From positions 8,102,001 through 8,166,000 of the forward strand of contig NZ_CP019724.1 of assembly GCF_002005225.1 (NCBI RefSeq): a stretch of 64,000 nt of DNA, given 5' to 3'. Made by a program: the position numbers and the translations under genes. Every line of letters begins with the position of its first letter. Within the stretch, counting starts at the first letter, position 1. Source of the stretch: Streptomyces pactum (lineage in GTDB: Bacteria > Actinomycetota > Actinomycetes > Streptomycetales > Streptomycetaceae). Below the pieces are notes generated by a model, which had not been told where the DNA came from, did no database searches, and saw only the letters and a program-made list of their open reading frames with translations. Shown one piece after another: positions 27,299-35,911 of this stretch.

Positions 27299-29533
27299 TC
27301 ACCCGGCGGGCGGCCCGGTCGGGGCAGGCGTGGGCAGGGCGTCCAGGACCGCGGTGGCCAGTGCCACCGGGTCGCCCGACGCTCGCACGGGGTAGCCGTC
27401 GCTCTCCTGGTTCCAGGCGTTCTCGAGCGCGAACCAGTCGATGGCGACGGGCGCCCGGCCGGTGGCCAGCGCCGTGTCGAGGGAGTCGAGGTACGTCGTC
27501 CAGCGCATCGCGTAGAAGTCGGAGACCAGGCCGGACCACTCCCGGTTCGCGTAGTCCCGCAGGCCTCCCGCGTCGCTGCCCATGCGGTGGCCCCAGGTGG
27601 TGAGGATCGAGCGGGCGTCGAACTCGGCAGCGGCCCTCTCCGCCTTCGTACGGCCCCAGGACTTGGCGTCCTCCAGCCACGGGCCGAGGAGGAACCGCGT
27701 GTCGGTGGCGAGCAGCCGGTCCAGCAGCGCCAGGTCGCTCTTCCACTCGGCGGCCCGCTCGCGAAAGCGGGGCAGGTCCTTGGCGTCGTAGGCCGCCTTG
27801 ATCTGCGGCAGCAGGGTCCGGCTGTGGTTGGCCAGGGCCTGGCGGGCGACGTCGACCAGGTCGAAGCGGTAGGCGTCTGTGGTGCGCAGTGCCGGTGCGA
27901 CCCGCAGCAGCTCGGCCAGTGCCCGGCGCACCGTGCTCGGGTCGTAGCGCATCGCACCGGGACTCCAACTGGCCGCCTTGGTGGCCGTCAGTGCGGGGCG
28001 GGCGGTGAAGAGGCCGTCCTGGGACTCGCTCCAGGTGCCGGACGGCGTGCTGTAGGGGCCGCCGCGCAACAGCTCCCATGCCCGGGCGGCGTGCGGGTCG
28101 GCACCGCCGTAGCGGCGTTCCGCGTACGCGGCGAACCACGCCCGGTGATCCAGCGGGCCCGTGCGCCAGGCCAGTTCGATGAACAACTCGTAGGCGACCG
28201 GGTTGCCGCCGGAGCCTTCCGGCAGGTAGGCGATGCCCGACAGCGCGCTGCCGGGCTTGGTGCGCCACTGGTCGAAGCGCTCGGTCCAGACGGCGGTGTT
28301 GGCACCGACAGTGGTGTGACCGCCGAAGTTGGGGATCGTACCGAACGCGTAGGGGGCGCCGTGCCAGGTGGCTTCCCGGTCGAGGCCGTCGTAGCGGTCG
28401 GACAGTCCGTCGACGATGAGCAGCCTGCTCTTGTCGACGGCGTCGATGATCTGCGTCGAGGGATTGTTCTGCCAGCCGATAAGGGTCCACACGGCGCCGG
28501 GGCGCGCGGTCTGCAGAGCGTTCATCACGGCCTTTGCCGCGTCCCCGACCGGCACGTTCCCCGGCCGCCCGCCCTCGTGCAGCAGGTCCATCTTGTACAT
28601 GGTGGAGTCGCCGAACAGCTCACGCTGGTGGCGGTAGAACGAGGCGGCGACCCTGCCGAACACCTCGCTGCGCGGGTCGAGCCAGTCGGGTCGCTCGAAT
28701 CCGACCCAGTCACCCTGCGGGACGACCGGTCCGGTGGGGTTGCGCTCCGTGAAACCCGGAGGCACGGTGCCGTAGTAGCCGGGCAGTACCGGAGTCATGC
28801 CGAGTCGGCGCAGCCGGTCGGCGATTTTGCGGCCGAGCTCCGCCCGCTCCTCGATCAGCCGCACGGAGACCGGGCCGCCGAAGCCGGACATGTTCTGCAT
28901 CAGCCACCACGGCTGGTGCGCCGGGCCGGGGATCCAGGACCTGAGCTCGTCCTCGGAGTAGCCGAATTCCCGCAGCGTCTCGTAGTAGACGGCGTCGGCA
29001 CCCATCTGGACGAAGACCTCGTTCACACCGTGCAGGGCGAGGAGGTCGATCTGCTTCTCGTAGGACTCCCAGTCGCGGTAGGCACCGGAGTAGCCGTCGT
29101 CGGTGTCGTTGAGCGCGAAGCGGTGCGGGACCGAAGCGTGCTTGCGCACGGTGCCCGCGGGCGTGGGCAGGGTGCGGGGCAGCTTCGCGGTGCTCTGCCC
29201 GGGCCACCCGATGTCCACCTTGGCGGTGTACTTGAGGTACCAGTTGACGCCGCTGAGGATCACGGCGGGGCTGGTGCCCTGAACGCGTATGTGGCCGGCC
29301 CGGCCGGAGACGCTGAAGTAGTCCCCGGACGCCGGACGACCCGCCGCGACGAGGGTGAACTGCGAGACGTGACGCGGCAGCAGCCGGGCGAGCGCGGCCC
29401 GGGCGGGACGGGTGGCGAAGGCCGGTTCGCCCGCCGGGGAGGCCACCGCGGAGGAGACGGGGCTCAGGGCCGTGGTGAGAAGGACGAGGGCGGTGGCCGC
29501 GTACAGGGCGGCCCAGGCTCTGAGGCTTCTCAC
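27299..29533 (-). CDS. Secreted GH89 alpha-N-acetylglucosaminidase
   Basis: 744 aa with a Sec signal peptide (1 to about 32). The order of domains fits NAGLU enzymes: an N-terminal small domain (about 40-130), a central barrel with HRFALNDTDDGYSGAY, WESYEKQIDLLALHGVNEVF and QNMSGFGGP, and an all-helical C-terminal domain. GH89 enzymes remove terminal alpha-GlcNAc from mucin-type or heparan-type glycans. GTG at 29533 follows AGAGGTG. The gene is alone; its target in soil could be host or microbial glycans. Confidence 0.88.
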   Translation of the reverse strand: MRSLRAWAALYAATALVLLTTALSPVSSAVASPAGEPAFATRPARAALARLLPRHVSQFTLVAAGRPASGDYFSVSGRAGHIRVQGTSPAVILSGVNWYLKYTAKVDIGWPGQSTAKLPRTLPTPAGTVRKHASVPHRFALNDTDDGYSGAYRDWESYEKQIDLLALHGVNEVFVQMGADAVYYETLREFGYSEDELRSWIPGPAHQPWWLMQNMSGFGGPVSVRLIEERAELGRKIADRLRRLGMTPVLPGYYGTVPPGFTERNPTGPVVPQGDWVGFERPDWLDPRSEVFGRVAASFYRHQRELFGDSTMYKMDLLHEGGRPGNVPVGDAAKAVMNALQTARPGAVWTLIGWQNNPSTQIIDAVDKSRLLIVDGLSDRYDGLDREATWHGAPYAFGTIPNFGGHTTVGANTAVWTERFDQWRTKPGSALSGIAYLPEGSGGNPVAYELFIELAWRTGPLDHRAWFAAYAERRYGGADPHAARAWELLRGGPYSTPSGTWSESQDGLFTARPALTATKAASWSPGAMRYDPSTVRRALAELLRVAPALRTTDAYRFDLVDVARQALANHSRTLLPQIKAAYDAKDLPRFRERAAEWKSDLALLDRLLATDTRFLLGPWLEDAKSWGRTKAERAAAEFDARSILTTWGHRMGSDAGGLRDYANREWSGLVSDFYAMRWTTYLDSLDTALATGRAPVAIDWFALENAWNQESDGYPVRASGDPVALATAVLDALPTPAPTGPPAG

Positions 29534-29704
29534 TGGTCACCTCTATGGCAGTGAATGACGGGGTGTTGGTGAATATGGGGGGCGCCGGGTCACCAGTCAA
29601 GAAGGCATCCCAGGGGGTGCGTCGTTCTTCGGCCACGAGCGCCCGGCCTGCCGACGGGGGCCGATGTACGTCGCTCCGTTCACGTCGCTCCGTCCGTCGC
29701 CTGC

Positions 29705-29855
29705 GCCGTCACGGCGGAGGCGGAACCACCGCTGAGGACCGTGGTGAACCCAGGTGTGAACGGGAACGAGGGTGGCGGAGGCCGGCCCCCGTTGACCGTC
29801 GTCAGGAGCTGCCAGTAGCGCTCGGCGTGCGGGTCGGAGGTTCGTCCGCAGGCGG
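29705..29855 (-). pseudogene. MerR-family regulator gene, severed 3' part
   Basis: The minus strand reads DPHAERYWQLLTTVNG followed by degenerate Pro-rich codons. The motif ERYWQLL-x-x-VNG is typical of the C-terminus of TipA-like MerR regulators. The 5' part of the same gene lies at 34615-35036 on the same strand, beyond 4.75 kb of mobile DNA. Further frameshifts are present, so it was probably decaying already. Confidence 0.5.
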
Positions 29856-29861
29856 GCTAGG

Positions 29862-30913
29862 TGTATTGATCACGAGCCTTGTTAACGCCGGCGGGGCTTG
29901 ATCACGGCGAAGACCTCCGGTGTGGTGAAGCTGTCTAGGAACGCACCACACGGAGGTCTTCATGTCCCACCGTAATGCCCGGCTGACCGTTCACGGCAGG
30001 CGGCTGCTGGTCGAGCGTGTCCGTTCCGGCCGTCCGGTAGCGCATGTCGCGGCCGAGATGGGCGTCTCACGGCCCACGGCTCACAAATGGCTGCTGCGCT
30101 GGCGAGCAGAGGGCGAGTCCGGCCTGCACGACCGTTCCAGCCAGCCCCGCAGGACGCCGCACCGGACCCCGGCCGCGCTGGAGGACCGGGTCTGCCGACT
30201 GCGGCAAGAACGCAAGCTGGGCCCGGCCCGCATCGGACCGATCCTGGGCCTGCCCGCCTCCACCGTCCACCGGGTCCTGGCCCGACACGGCCTGAACCGT
30301 CTGGCCTTCCTGGACCGCCCCACCGGACAGGTCATCCGCCGCTACGAACGCAGCCGGCCCGGCGAGCTCGTCCACGTCGACGTCAAGAAACTCGGCCGCA
30401 TCCCCGACGGCGGCGGATGGCGCATCCACGGCCGTGCCGCCTGCCCCGACCGCCGCCGCACCACCGGCTTCGACTACATCCACTCCGCAGTCGACGACCA
30501 CAGCCGCCTCGCCTACAGCGAAGTCCACCCGGACGAGAAGGCCGCCACCTGCGCGGCCTTCCTGCAGCGGGCCGCAGCCTTCTTCGCCACCTGTGGCATC
30601 CTCCGCGTCGAACGCGTCCTGACAGACAATGCCTGGCCCTACCGCAAGAGCTTCGCCTGGCGGCAGGCGCTTGCCGACCTCGGCGCGTCCGGCAAGCTCA
30701 CGCGCATCTACCGGCCGCAGACCAACGGCAAGGTCGAACGCTTCAACCGCACCCTGCTCGACGAATGGGCCTACCTGCGGCCCTACACCAGCAACGCTGA
30801 ACGCACCGCCGCCCTGGCAGACTTCCTGCACACCTACAACCACCACCGTTGCCACACCGCACTCGGCGGCCACCCACCCATCAGCCGCGTGAACAACGCT
30901 TCAGGTCAATACA
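29862..30913 (+). mobile_element. IS481-like insertion sequence, 1052 bp, with 6-bp target duplication
   Basis: Inverted ends begin TGTATTGA on both sides with further imperfect matches over about 28 bases. They are flanked by the direct repeat GCTAGG (29856-29861 and 30914-30919). The element carries one transposase gene. It sits exactly at the junction between the MerR remnant and the left end of the IS5-bounded unit, so it arrived later. Confidence 0.9.
29909..29961 (+). promoter_or_regulatory. Hairpin that buries the transposase ribosome-binding site
   Basis: 29909-29927 and 29944-29961 pair over 18 bp with a single bulged G and a 16-base loop. The stem's right arm ends directly before the ATG at 29962 and contains the ribosome site GGAGGT (29952-29957). 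When transcribed, it would hide the site and limit transposase translation. Confidence 0.6.
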
Positions 30914-30918
30914 GCTAG
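29962..30918 (+). CDS. IS481 family transposase
   Basis: 318 aa. Helix-turn-helix domains (about 20-110: VAAEMGVSRPTAHKWLLRW, GPARIGPILGLPASTVHRVL) are followed by an integrase-like DDE core with Asp in VHVDVKKLG, Asp in VLTDNAWPY and Glu in NGKVERFNRTL. It looks intact. The frame runs through the right inverted end and stops at TAG (30916-30918) inside the duplicated target, so the host DNA supplies the stop codon. Confidence 0.9.
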   Translation: MSHRNARLTVHGRRLLVERVRSGRPVAHVAAEMGVSRPTAHKWLLRWRAEGESGLHDRSSQPRRTPHRTPAALEDRVCRLRQERKLGPARIGPILGLPASTVHRVLARHGLNRLAFLDRPTGQVIRRYERSRPGELVHVDVKKLGRIPDGGGWRIHGRAACPDRRRTTGFDYIHSAVDDHSRLAYSEVHPDEKAATCAAFLQRAAAFFATCGILRVERVLTDNAWPYRKSFAWRQALADLGASGKLTRIYRPQTNGKVERFNRTLLDEWAYLRPYTSNAERTAALADFLHTYNHHRCHTALGGHPPISRVNNASGQYS

Positions 30919-31096
30919 GGACCGTATTGAGTTCCGATCAATGGGTGGCTCGGGTGAGGTCCTTGAGCCAGATCATCGAGGCGCGTAGGTGGAGGCCGGC
31001 GAGGTAGCTGTCGGGAGACTTGTCGTACCGGGTGGCGATGCCACGCCAGGCCTTCATCTTGTTGATCAGCCGCTCGACGGTGTTCCTCTCCTTAGC
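30919..31096 (-). mobile_element. Truncated IS5-family end, inverted relative to the copy at 33492-34610
   Basis: 178 bases beginning GGACCGTAT and matching the reverse complement of 34433-34610, with two mismatches and without the 11-bp duplication seen there. It stops after the codons for RNTVERL, just 3 bp before the SDR stop codon. It provides the left end of the composite unit. Confidence 0.85.
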
Positions 31097-31099
31097 ACG

Positions 31100-31873
31100 T
31101 CAGAGGGCCATGCCTCCCGTTGCGTCGATGACCTGGCCGGTTACCCAGCGTGCGTCGTCGGAGGCGAGGAAGGCCACGATGTCGGCCATGTCTTCCGGCC
31201 GCCCGATCCGGCCGAGGGCGGCAAGAGACGCCGCTTCCGCCTCGGCATGCGGATCGCCCAGCAGGGTGGCCGCGCTGGCATCGGTGAGTACGGTTCCGGG
31301 GGCCACCGAGTTGACCGTGATGCCCCGGGGGCCCAGCTCCTTGGCGAGGGCGAGACTGAAGTTGTCCAGGGCTCCCTTGGTGGCGCCGTAGGCGATCATT
31401 CCCGGCGTGGCCAGGCGGGCCACGGAGCTGGAGATGTTGATGATCCGGCCCCCGTCGCGCAGGCGCGGCAGTCCCTGCTGCGTGACGAAGAACGGTGCAC
31501 GCACGTTCACGGCGAAGACCTTGTCGAAGGCGTCCTCGGTCAACGACTCCAGGGATGCGAAATCCCCGATGCCGACGTTGTTGACGATGATGTCGAGCTT
31601 CCCGTCGGGCACGTGCTCCGTGCCCGCGGCGTCGAAGGCGGCCCAGAGGCGGGCCGCGTCGCCGCGTTCGCCCAGCCCCGCCTGGAGTGCGAAGGCCCGT
31701 CCTCCGTTCTTGCGGATGTTTTCGACGGTCTCGCTCGCCGCCGTCTCGTCGCGGGCGTAGGTGACGCCGACGGCGGCGCCGTCCTGGGCGAGCCGCTCCG
31801 CGATCGCCCGGCCGATGCCCCGGCTGCCGCCGGTGACCAGTGCGACCTTGTCCTCGAGTGCTCTTGCAGACAT
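31100..31873 (-). CDS. Short-chain dehydrogenase/reductase (SDR)
   Basis: 257 aa classical SDR. TGGSRGIG (about 14-21) binds NAD(P), NNVGIG is the structural Asn motif, a catalytic Ser lies in NISSSVA, and YGATK holds the catalytic Tyr and Lys. It ends with the family's VTGQVIDATGG. It reduces a carbonyl or oxidises an alcohol; the substrate is unknown. MSARALEDK at 31873 is the likely start, although an ATG at 31897 is possible. It is cargo of the IS5-bounded unit, 42 bp downstream of the 137-aa gene and likely in operon with it. Confidence 0.85.
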   Translation of the reverse strand: MSARALEDKVALVTGGSRGIGRAIAERLAQDGAAVGVTYARDETAASETVENIRKNGGRAFALQAGLGERGDAARLWAAFDAAGTEHVPDGKLDIIVNNVGIGDFASLESLTEDAFDKVFAVNVRAPFFVTQQGLPRLRDGGRIINISSSVARLATPGMIAYGATKGALDNFSLALAKELGPRGITVNSVAPGTVLTDASAATLLGDPHAEAEAASLAALGRIGRPEDMADIVAFLASDDARWVTGQVIDATGGMAL

Positions 31874-31915
31874 GGCGGAAGACCGCCTCCCGTTCATCGA
31901 ATCGTCTCTTGAGTG

Positions 31916-32329
31916 CTATGGAGCGCAGACCAGCGGCTTGTGTTCGGGCCACCACCGCTGGACGGCTTCGACAGCCGTCGTCGGGCTGACGTTGAAGCAG
32001 AGCTTCGCGCCGGGTGCCAGCTCGTGGGTGGTGTTGACCAGCACCTCCAACAGCGGGGTCAGCTCCGGGTCCAGCCGGACGCCGGCGCCGATCAGCACGA
32101 TGTCGTAGTCCTTGGCGGTCAACGCGGCGCGAAAGACCGCCTCGGCCGTGCGGCCGTAGTCGAGCAGGCAGACATCGACACTGAGGCCGAGCTCCTCGAG
32201 CCGAGCCCGGCCCGCGGCCATTCCGGCCCGGACCGCCTCGGCGTCGATTTCAGGGAACGCCGCCCGTGACGAGGGCGCGTCGTCCACCAGCGCTGGATCC
32301 AGTCCGACGTTGAGCATGGACGGGGACAT
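31916..32329 (-). CDS. Conserved 137-aa protein, function unknown
   Basis: Starts at ATG 32329, with GGAGGT nine bases upstream. Residues 1-10 (SMLNVGLDP), 48-55 (VDVCLLDYG) and 74-80 (YDIVLIGAG) look like alternating strands of a receiver-like or Rossmann-like alpha/beta fold. The late AKLCFNVSPTTAVEAVQRWWP resembles the end of such a fold. I recall similar uncharacterised proteins in proteobacteria. It has no phospho-acceptor that I can assign. Divergent from the LuxR regulator, which may control it. Confidence 0.7.
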   Translation of the reverse strand: MSPSMLNVGLDPALVDDAPSSRAAFPEIDAEAVRAGMAAGRARLEELGLSVDVCLLDYGRTAEAVFRAALTAKDYDIVLIGAGVRLDPELTPLLEVLVNTTHELAPGAKLCFNVSPTTAVEAVQRWWPEHKPLVCAP

Positions 32330-32416
32330 GTCGGTGTACCTCCGGTGACCTGGGGTTTCTCGGACCCACGGTAGGCGCCTGGAGGTCGGGCGGCCCTCCC
32401 ACATTTCTGGGATACC

Positions 32417-33460
32417 GTGGCAAGGGTGAGTTCCCCGATGGTCCGGCGCGAGACCGTGCGCGACATCGAGGCGATCTGCCGTCTCGACCTCGACTCCCGA
32501 ATACTGCGCCGCCGGATCGCCGACCGGCTGACACGCCTCATCCCGGCCGACTCCTACTGCTTCAGCACGATCGACCCGATGACGCTGCTGACCGCCGACC
32601 AAGTCAGCGCCGGGCTCGTACCGGAGGCGGCCGCGGCCGCCGCGCACAACGAGTACCTGGTGGACGACGTCCTGAAGTTCGCGGCGCTGGCCCGCTCCGA
32701 GGTGTCCGCGGGCACGCTCGGTGCGGCCACCGGCGGTGATCCGGAATCCAGCCACCGCTACCGGACCGTGCTGCCGATGATCGACGCACGGCACGAGCTG
32801 CGGGCGGGCTTCGTGGTGGACGGCCGCTGCTGGGGCGTCGTCGCCCTCTTCCGCGGCGGCCGGCGGCCCGACTTCACCCCGGCCGACGTCGGCGTCCTGC
32901 GGCGGCTGTCCGCCCCGGTCGGTGCGGCCCTGCGCCGGGCCGCCCACCGGGCACCCGACGACACCGCTGCGGGCCCGTCCGAGGCCGGAGTGCTCCTGCT
33001 CGACCAGGACTTGCGACTGTTTTCGGAGAACCTGGCCGCGAAACTCTGGCGGGACGAGCTGGGCCCGTCGCAGGCGGAACTGCCGTCCGCGATCCTGGAG
33101 GTGGCCGCACGGGGAAGAGGCGCTGAGCTGCCGGCGTACGGACGCATCCGCGGCCGCTCGGGCCGGTGGCTCTCCGTCCAGGCCTCGCCGCTGAGTGGTG
33201 GCCCGCACCCGGCGGCCATCGCCGTGACGGTACATCCGGCGCCGGCCGCCGACGTGGCCGAGATACTGCTGCTCGCGTACGGGCTTACACCGCGCGAGCG
33301 GGACGTGCTGGCGCGAGTCGTCGCCGGTCTGCCGTCGCGGACCATCGCCGTGGAACTGCACATCACCGCGGCGACCGTGCAGGACCATCTGAAGAGTGTG
33401 TTCGCGAAGACCGGTGTCCGCAGCCGCAGCGAACTGGTGGCGACGGTCCTGGGCCTGTGA
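32417..33460 (+). CDS. GAF-LuxR transcriptional regulator
   Basis: 347 aa. A GAF-like sensor region is at about 25-180 (YCFSTIDP ... GRCWGVVALFRG), a PAS-like middle at about 190-275, and a LuxR-type HTH at the C-terminus (LTPRERDVLARVVAGLPSRT, then IAVELHITAATVQDHLKSVF). It probably senses a small ligand and activates the divergent 137-aa/SDR pair, 87 bp away. GTG at 32417 is taken as start; GTG 32426 and ATG 32438 are also possible. Cargo of the IS5-bounded unit. Confidence 0.85.
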   Translation: MARVSSPMVRRETVRDIEAICRLDLDSRILRRRIADRLTRLIPADSYCFSTIDPMTLLTADQVSAGLVPEAAAAAAHNEYLVDDVLKFAALARSEVSAGTLGAATGGDPESSHRYRTVLPMIDARHELRAGFVVDGRCWGVVALFRGGRRPDFTPADVGVLRRLSAPVGAALRRAAHRAPDDTAAGPSEAGVLLLDQDLRLFSENLAAKLWRDELGPSQAELPSAILEVAARGRGAELPAYGRIRGRSGRWLSVQASPLSGGPHPAAIAVTVHPAPAADVAEILLLAYGLTPRERDVLARVVAGLPSRTIAVELHITAATVQDHLKSVFAKTGVRSRSELVATVLGL

Positions 33461-33491
33461 CCGGACGAGTGATTACTGAGTTTTTCGTTAG

Positions 33492-34610
33492 GGACCGTAT
33501 CCAGTTGTGATCAATCTGCGGGATTCGACCTCGCGGCACGGCGTGAGCCGGTAGACCTGGTGTCATGACGCAGGTGCAACTGAGCAACGCTGAATGGGAG
33601 TTCATCGAGTCCTATCTGCCGATCGGCCGGTTCGGTCCGTATCAATCCCGAGCGGTTGCGGCAGCAGTTCGAGGGGGTGATCTGGCGGTTCAGGACCGGT
33701 GGGCAGTGGCGGGAGATGCCGGCTGAGTTCGGTGCCTGGCCCACCGTGCACAACCGCTTTAGGCTCGCTTTAGGCAGTGGCGCGACGCGGGCGTCTTCCA
33801 GGCCCTGCTGGAGGGGCTGATCGCGGAGGCGGCCCGGCGGGACGAGGTGGACCTGTCCCTGGTCAGTATCGACTCCACCACCGTGCGCGCCCACCAGGAC
33901 GCGGTCGGCACGCACCTGAGCCCAGACGTCCTCACCGCGCTGGAGAAGGCCGCGGCCGAAGAAAAAGCCAGGTCAAAGGGGGCGACAACAACGGACGAAC
34001 CGGACAGGACATCGACACCGACCCCGGACGGCAGGAGCGGCGCCGCGTCCGGCGCCGGCACCGGCTGCGGCTGAAGGCCGCTTCGCTGGGCCGCTCCCGG
34101 GGCGGGCAGACCAGCAAGATCCACCTCGCCGGCGACCGCAGGTGCCGCCCGCTGGTGCTGCTCCTGACCGCCGGGCAGGCCGCCGACAGCCCTCAGTTCA
34201 TCCCCGTCCTGAACCAGATGCGCGTCCGTCTGCCCGTGGGCCGTCCGCGCACCCGGCCGGACGCCGTGGCGGGCGACAAGGCCTATTCCGCCCGTGCCAA
34301 CGGCGCCCACCTGCGCAAACGCCGCATCCGTGCGGTCATCCCGGAGAGGAAGGACCAGCTGGCCAACCGCAAGAAGAAGGGCTCCCAGGGCGGTAGGCCC
34401 GTCGACTTCGACGCCGAGCTCTACAAGGAGAGGAACACCGTCGAGCGGCTGATCAACAAGATGAAGGCCTGGCGTGGTATCGCCACCCGGTACGACAAGT
34501 CTCCCGACAGCTACCTCGCCGGCCTCCACCTATGCGCCTCCTATGCGCCTCGATGATCTGGCTCAAGGACCTCACCCGAGCCACCCATTGATCGGAACTC
34601 AATACGGTCC
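33492..34610 (+). mobile_element. IS5-family (IS427-like) insertion sequence, defective
   Basis: 1119 bp. Ends GGACCGTATCCAGTTGTGAT and, inverted, GGACCGTATTGAGTTCCGAT match closely. The left flank is TTAG and the right flank CTAG, so this copy alone has no exact duplication; the CTAG pair belongs to the whole unit. It carries a broken two-frame transposase. Confidence 0.85.
33565..34591 (+). pseudogene. IS5-family transposase, broken
   Basis: Starts MTQVQLSNAEWEFIESYLPI. A 4-bp insertion near 33645 shifts the frame, an 11-bp duplication near 33762-33783 shifts it back into VFQALLEGLIAEAARR, and the normal orfA/orfB programmed shift follows near GATTTDEP. The second half has the family's SRGGQTSKIHLA, DKAYS and YKERNTVERLINKMKAWRGI with DDE residues. 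A second 11-bp duplication (CCTATGCGCCT) at about 34536-34557 destroys the end. It should be inactive. Confidence 0.85.
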
Positions 34611-34614
34611 CTAG

Positions 34615-35036
34615 GAGCCATCGGCGCAGATCACCGCCGCCGACACGGTCGAACGCGTGCCCGTGGAGGCAGGCCGGTGAGCCGGTGAGGGACGGTGCGG
34701 TTGCGGCGAGGTCGGCGAGGCCGCCGACCGAGAGGGCCTCGCCGATTCGTTCACGCATCACTTGGTCCGAGTCGTCGTGCAGGCGGTCGATGTCCCGCGC
34801 GGCCGGTTCCACCGCCTGGTCCTCGGCGATACGCCGCAGCGTGGTGCGGAAGTCCGAGTTCTGGCGAAGTTCGGCGAGTTTCACCCAGGCTTCGACCTCC
34901 CGTAGAGCCGGTAGCCGGCGGCGCTCCGGCCGGTCGGCGGGACGATGCCCTGGTCGGAGTGGAAGCGGATAACTTTCACCGTCAGGTCGGTCCGCCGGGA
35001 CAGTTCGCCGATGGGGTGGAGCGCGCCGCTGTCCAT
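34615..35036 (-). pseudogene. MerR-family regulator gene, severed 5' part
   Basis: ATG at 35036 opens MDSGALHPIGELSRRTDLTV and then KVIRFHSDQGIVPP, a clear MerR helix-turn-helix and wing. After YRLYG the text jumps, out of frame, to EVEAWVKLAELRQNSDFRTT, a middle segment of TipA-like MerR proteins, so about 100 codons are lost. The gene is then cut by the mobile unit at CTAG. Its tail lies at 29705-29855. Confidence 0.65.
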
Positions 35037-35257
35037 GCACTCAGCGTCACGTCTCTCCCCCCCCACGGGAGACTCAACCGCCACGTGAGGTGGGCGTCCG
35101 GCCCGGCGCGCACCGATCCGTCGGCGGGGAGGCGGGGAGGCGGGGAGAGCGGGGAGGACGGGCCAACGGAAAGAGGCGGAAACGGGAAACGGGGGGTGGG
35201 GATGGGGAGATGGGGGTCGCGGAGAAGCGGGTTCTCCGTGTGCAGAAGACTGAGGCC

Positions 35258-35821
35258 ATGGAGTTCTTCTGCTACCACCGCGACAGGCCCGGATCGCTGA
35301 CGCTCCGCCATGAGTTGCTGGAGGACCACTTGTCCTACATGGACCGCTACTCCGAGGAGATGATCGCCCGCGGTCCGACCCTCACCGGCGACGGCACGGG
35401 CGACGAGGCCGAGCCCACGGGCAGTGTGCACATCCTCGATCTCCCGGACCCCGCGGCCGCCCGTGACTTCGCCTTCGGGGAGCCCGGATACCAGGCGGGC
35501 GTATACCGCGACGTACTGCTGCGCCGGTGGCGCAACACCCTGGGGCGCACCATGTGGGATTTCCACGGCGGCCGGAGCGGTGGCAGCAGATACCTGGTGC
35601 TCGGCCTCGGCGCGGGGCGGGCCGCCGACCTGGCGGTGCCGCCCGACCAGGACGAGCTGATCGCCTACGGCCCCCTGCTGTCCGACGACGGTGCCACCTG
35701 GCTCGGCACGGCGGTGCTGATGCGGGCGCCGGACCCGGAAACGGCGCGCGCCGTCCTCACCGCCGACCGGTACGCCGACATCGAGGTGCACGACTGGCAG
35801 TTCGGCGGACGGTCGTCCTGA
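35258..35821 (+). CDS. YciI-like family protein
   Basis: 187 aa made of two ferredoxin-like halves. The first runs from MEFFCYHRDRPGS to FHGGR (residues 1-110) with the YciI pattern LLEDHLSYMDRY and FAFGEPGYQAGVY. The second (about 118-185) has LIAYGPLLSDDGATWLGTAV and ADIEVHDWQFG. YciI proteins are small enzymes or binders, sometimes dehalogenases of chlorinated aromatics; function here is unknown. ATG at 35258 follows ACTGAGG. It stands alone, next to the mobile region. Confidence 0.78.
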   Translation: MEFFCYHRDRPGSLTLRHELLEDHLSYMDRYSEEMIARGPTLTGDGTGDEAEPTGSVHILDLPDPAAARDFAFGEPGYQAGVYRDVLLRRWRNTLGRTMWDFHGGRSGGSRYLVLGLGAGRAADLAVPPDQDELIAYGPLLSDDGATWLGTAVLMRAPDPETARAVLTADRYADIEVHDWQFGGRSS

Positions 35822-35911
35822 ACACATCCCGCGACGTGTCCGGCGGCGACCGGTGGCCGGCCGGTGATGCCGAGCCCCGTGGCGGCACCGGGCGAGGGAC
35901 GTGCCGTACGG

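Larger units (their letters stand above)
30919..34610. mobile_element. Composite-type unit bounded by inverted IS5-family ends, cargo of three genes
   Basis: The outer ends GGACCGTAT... are both next to CTAG: 30915-30918 on the left, duplicated at 29857-29860 by the later IS481 event, and 34611-34614 on the right. CTAG is a usual 4-bp target of this group. Inside are an SDR, a 137-aa protein and a GAF-LuxR regulator. The unit splits a MerR gene. The unit seems fixed, because both transposase copies are broken. Confidence 0.7.
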
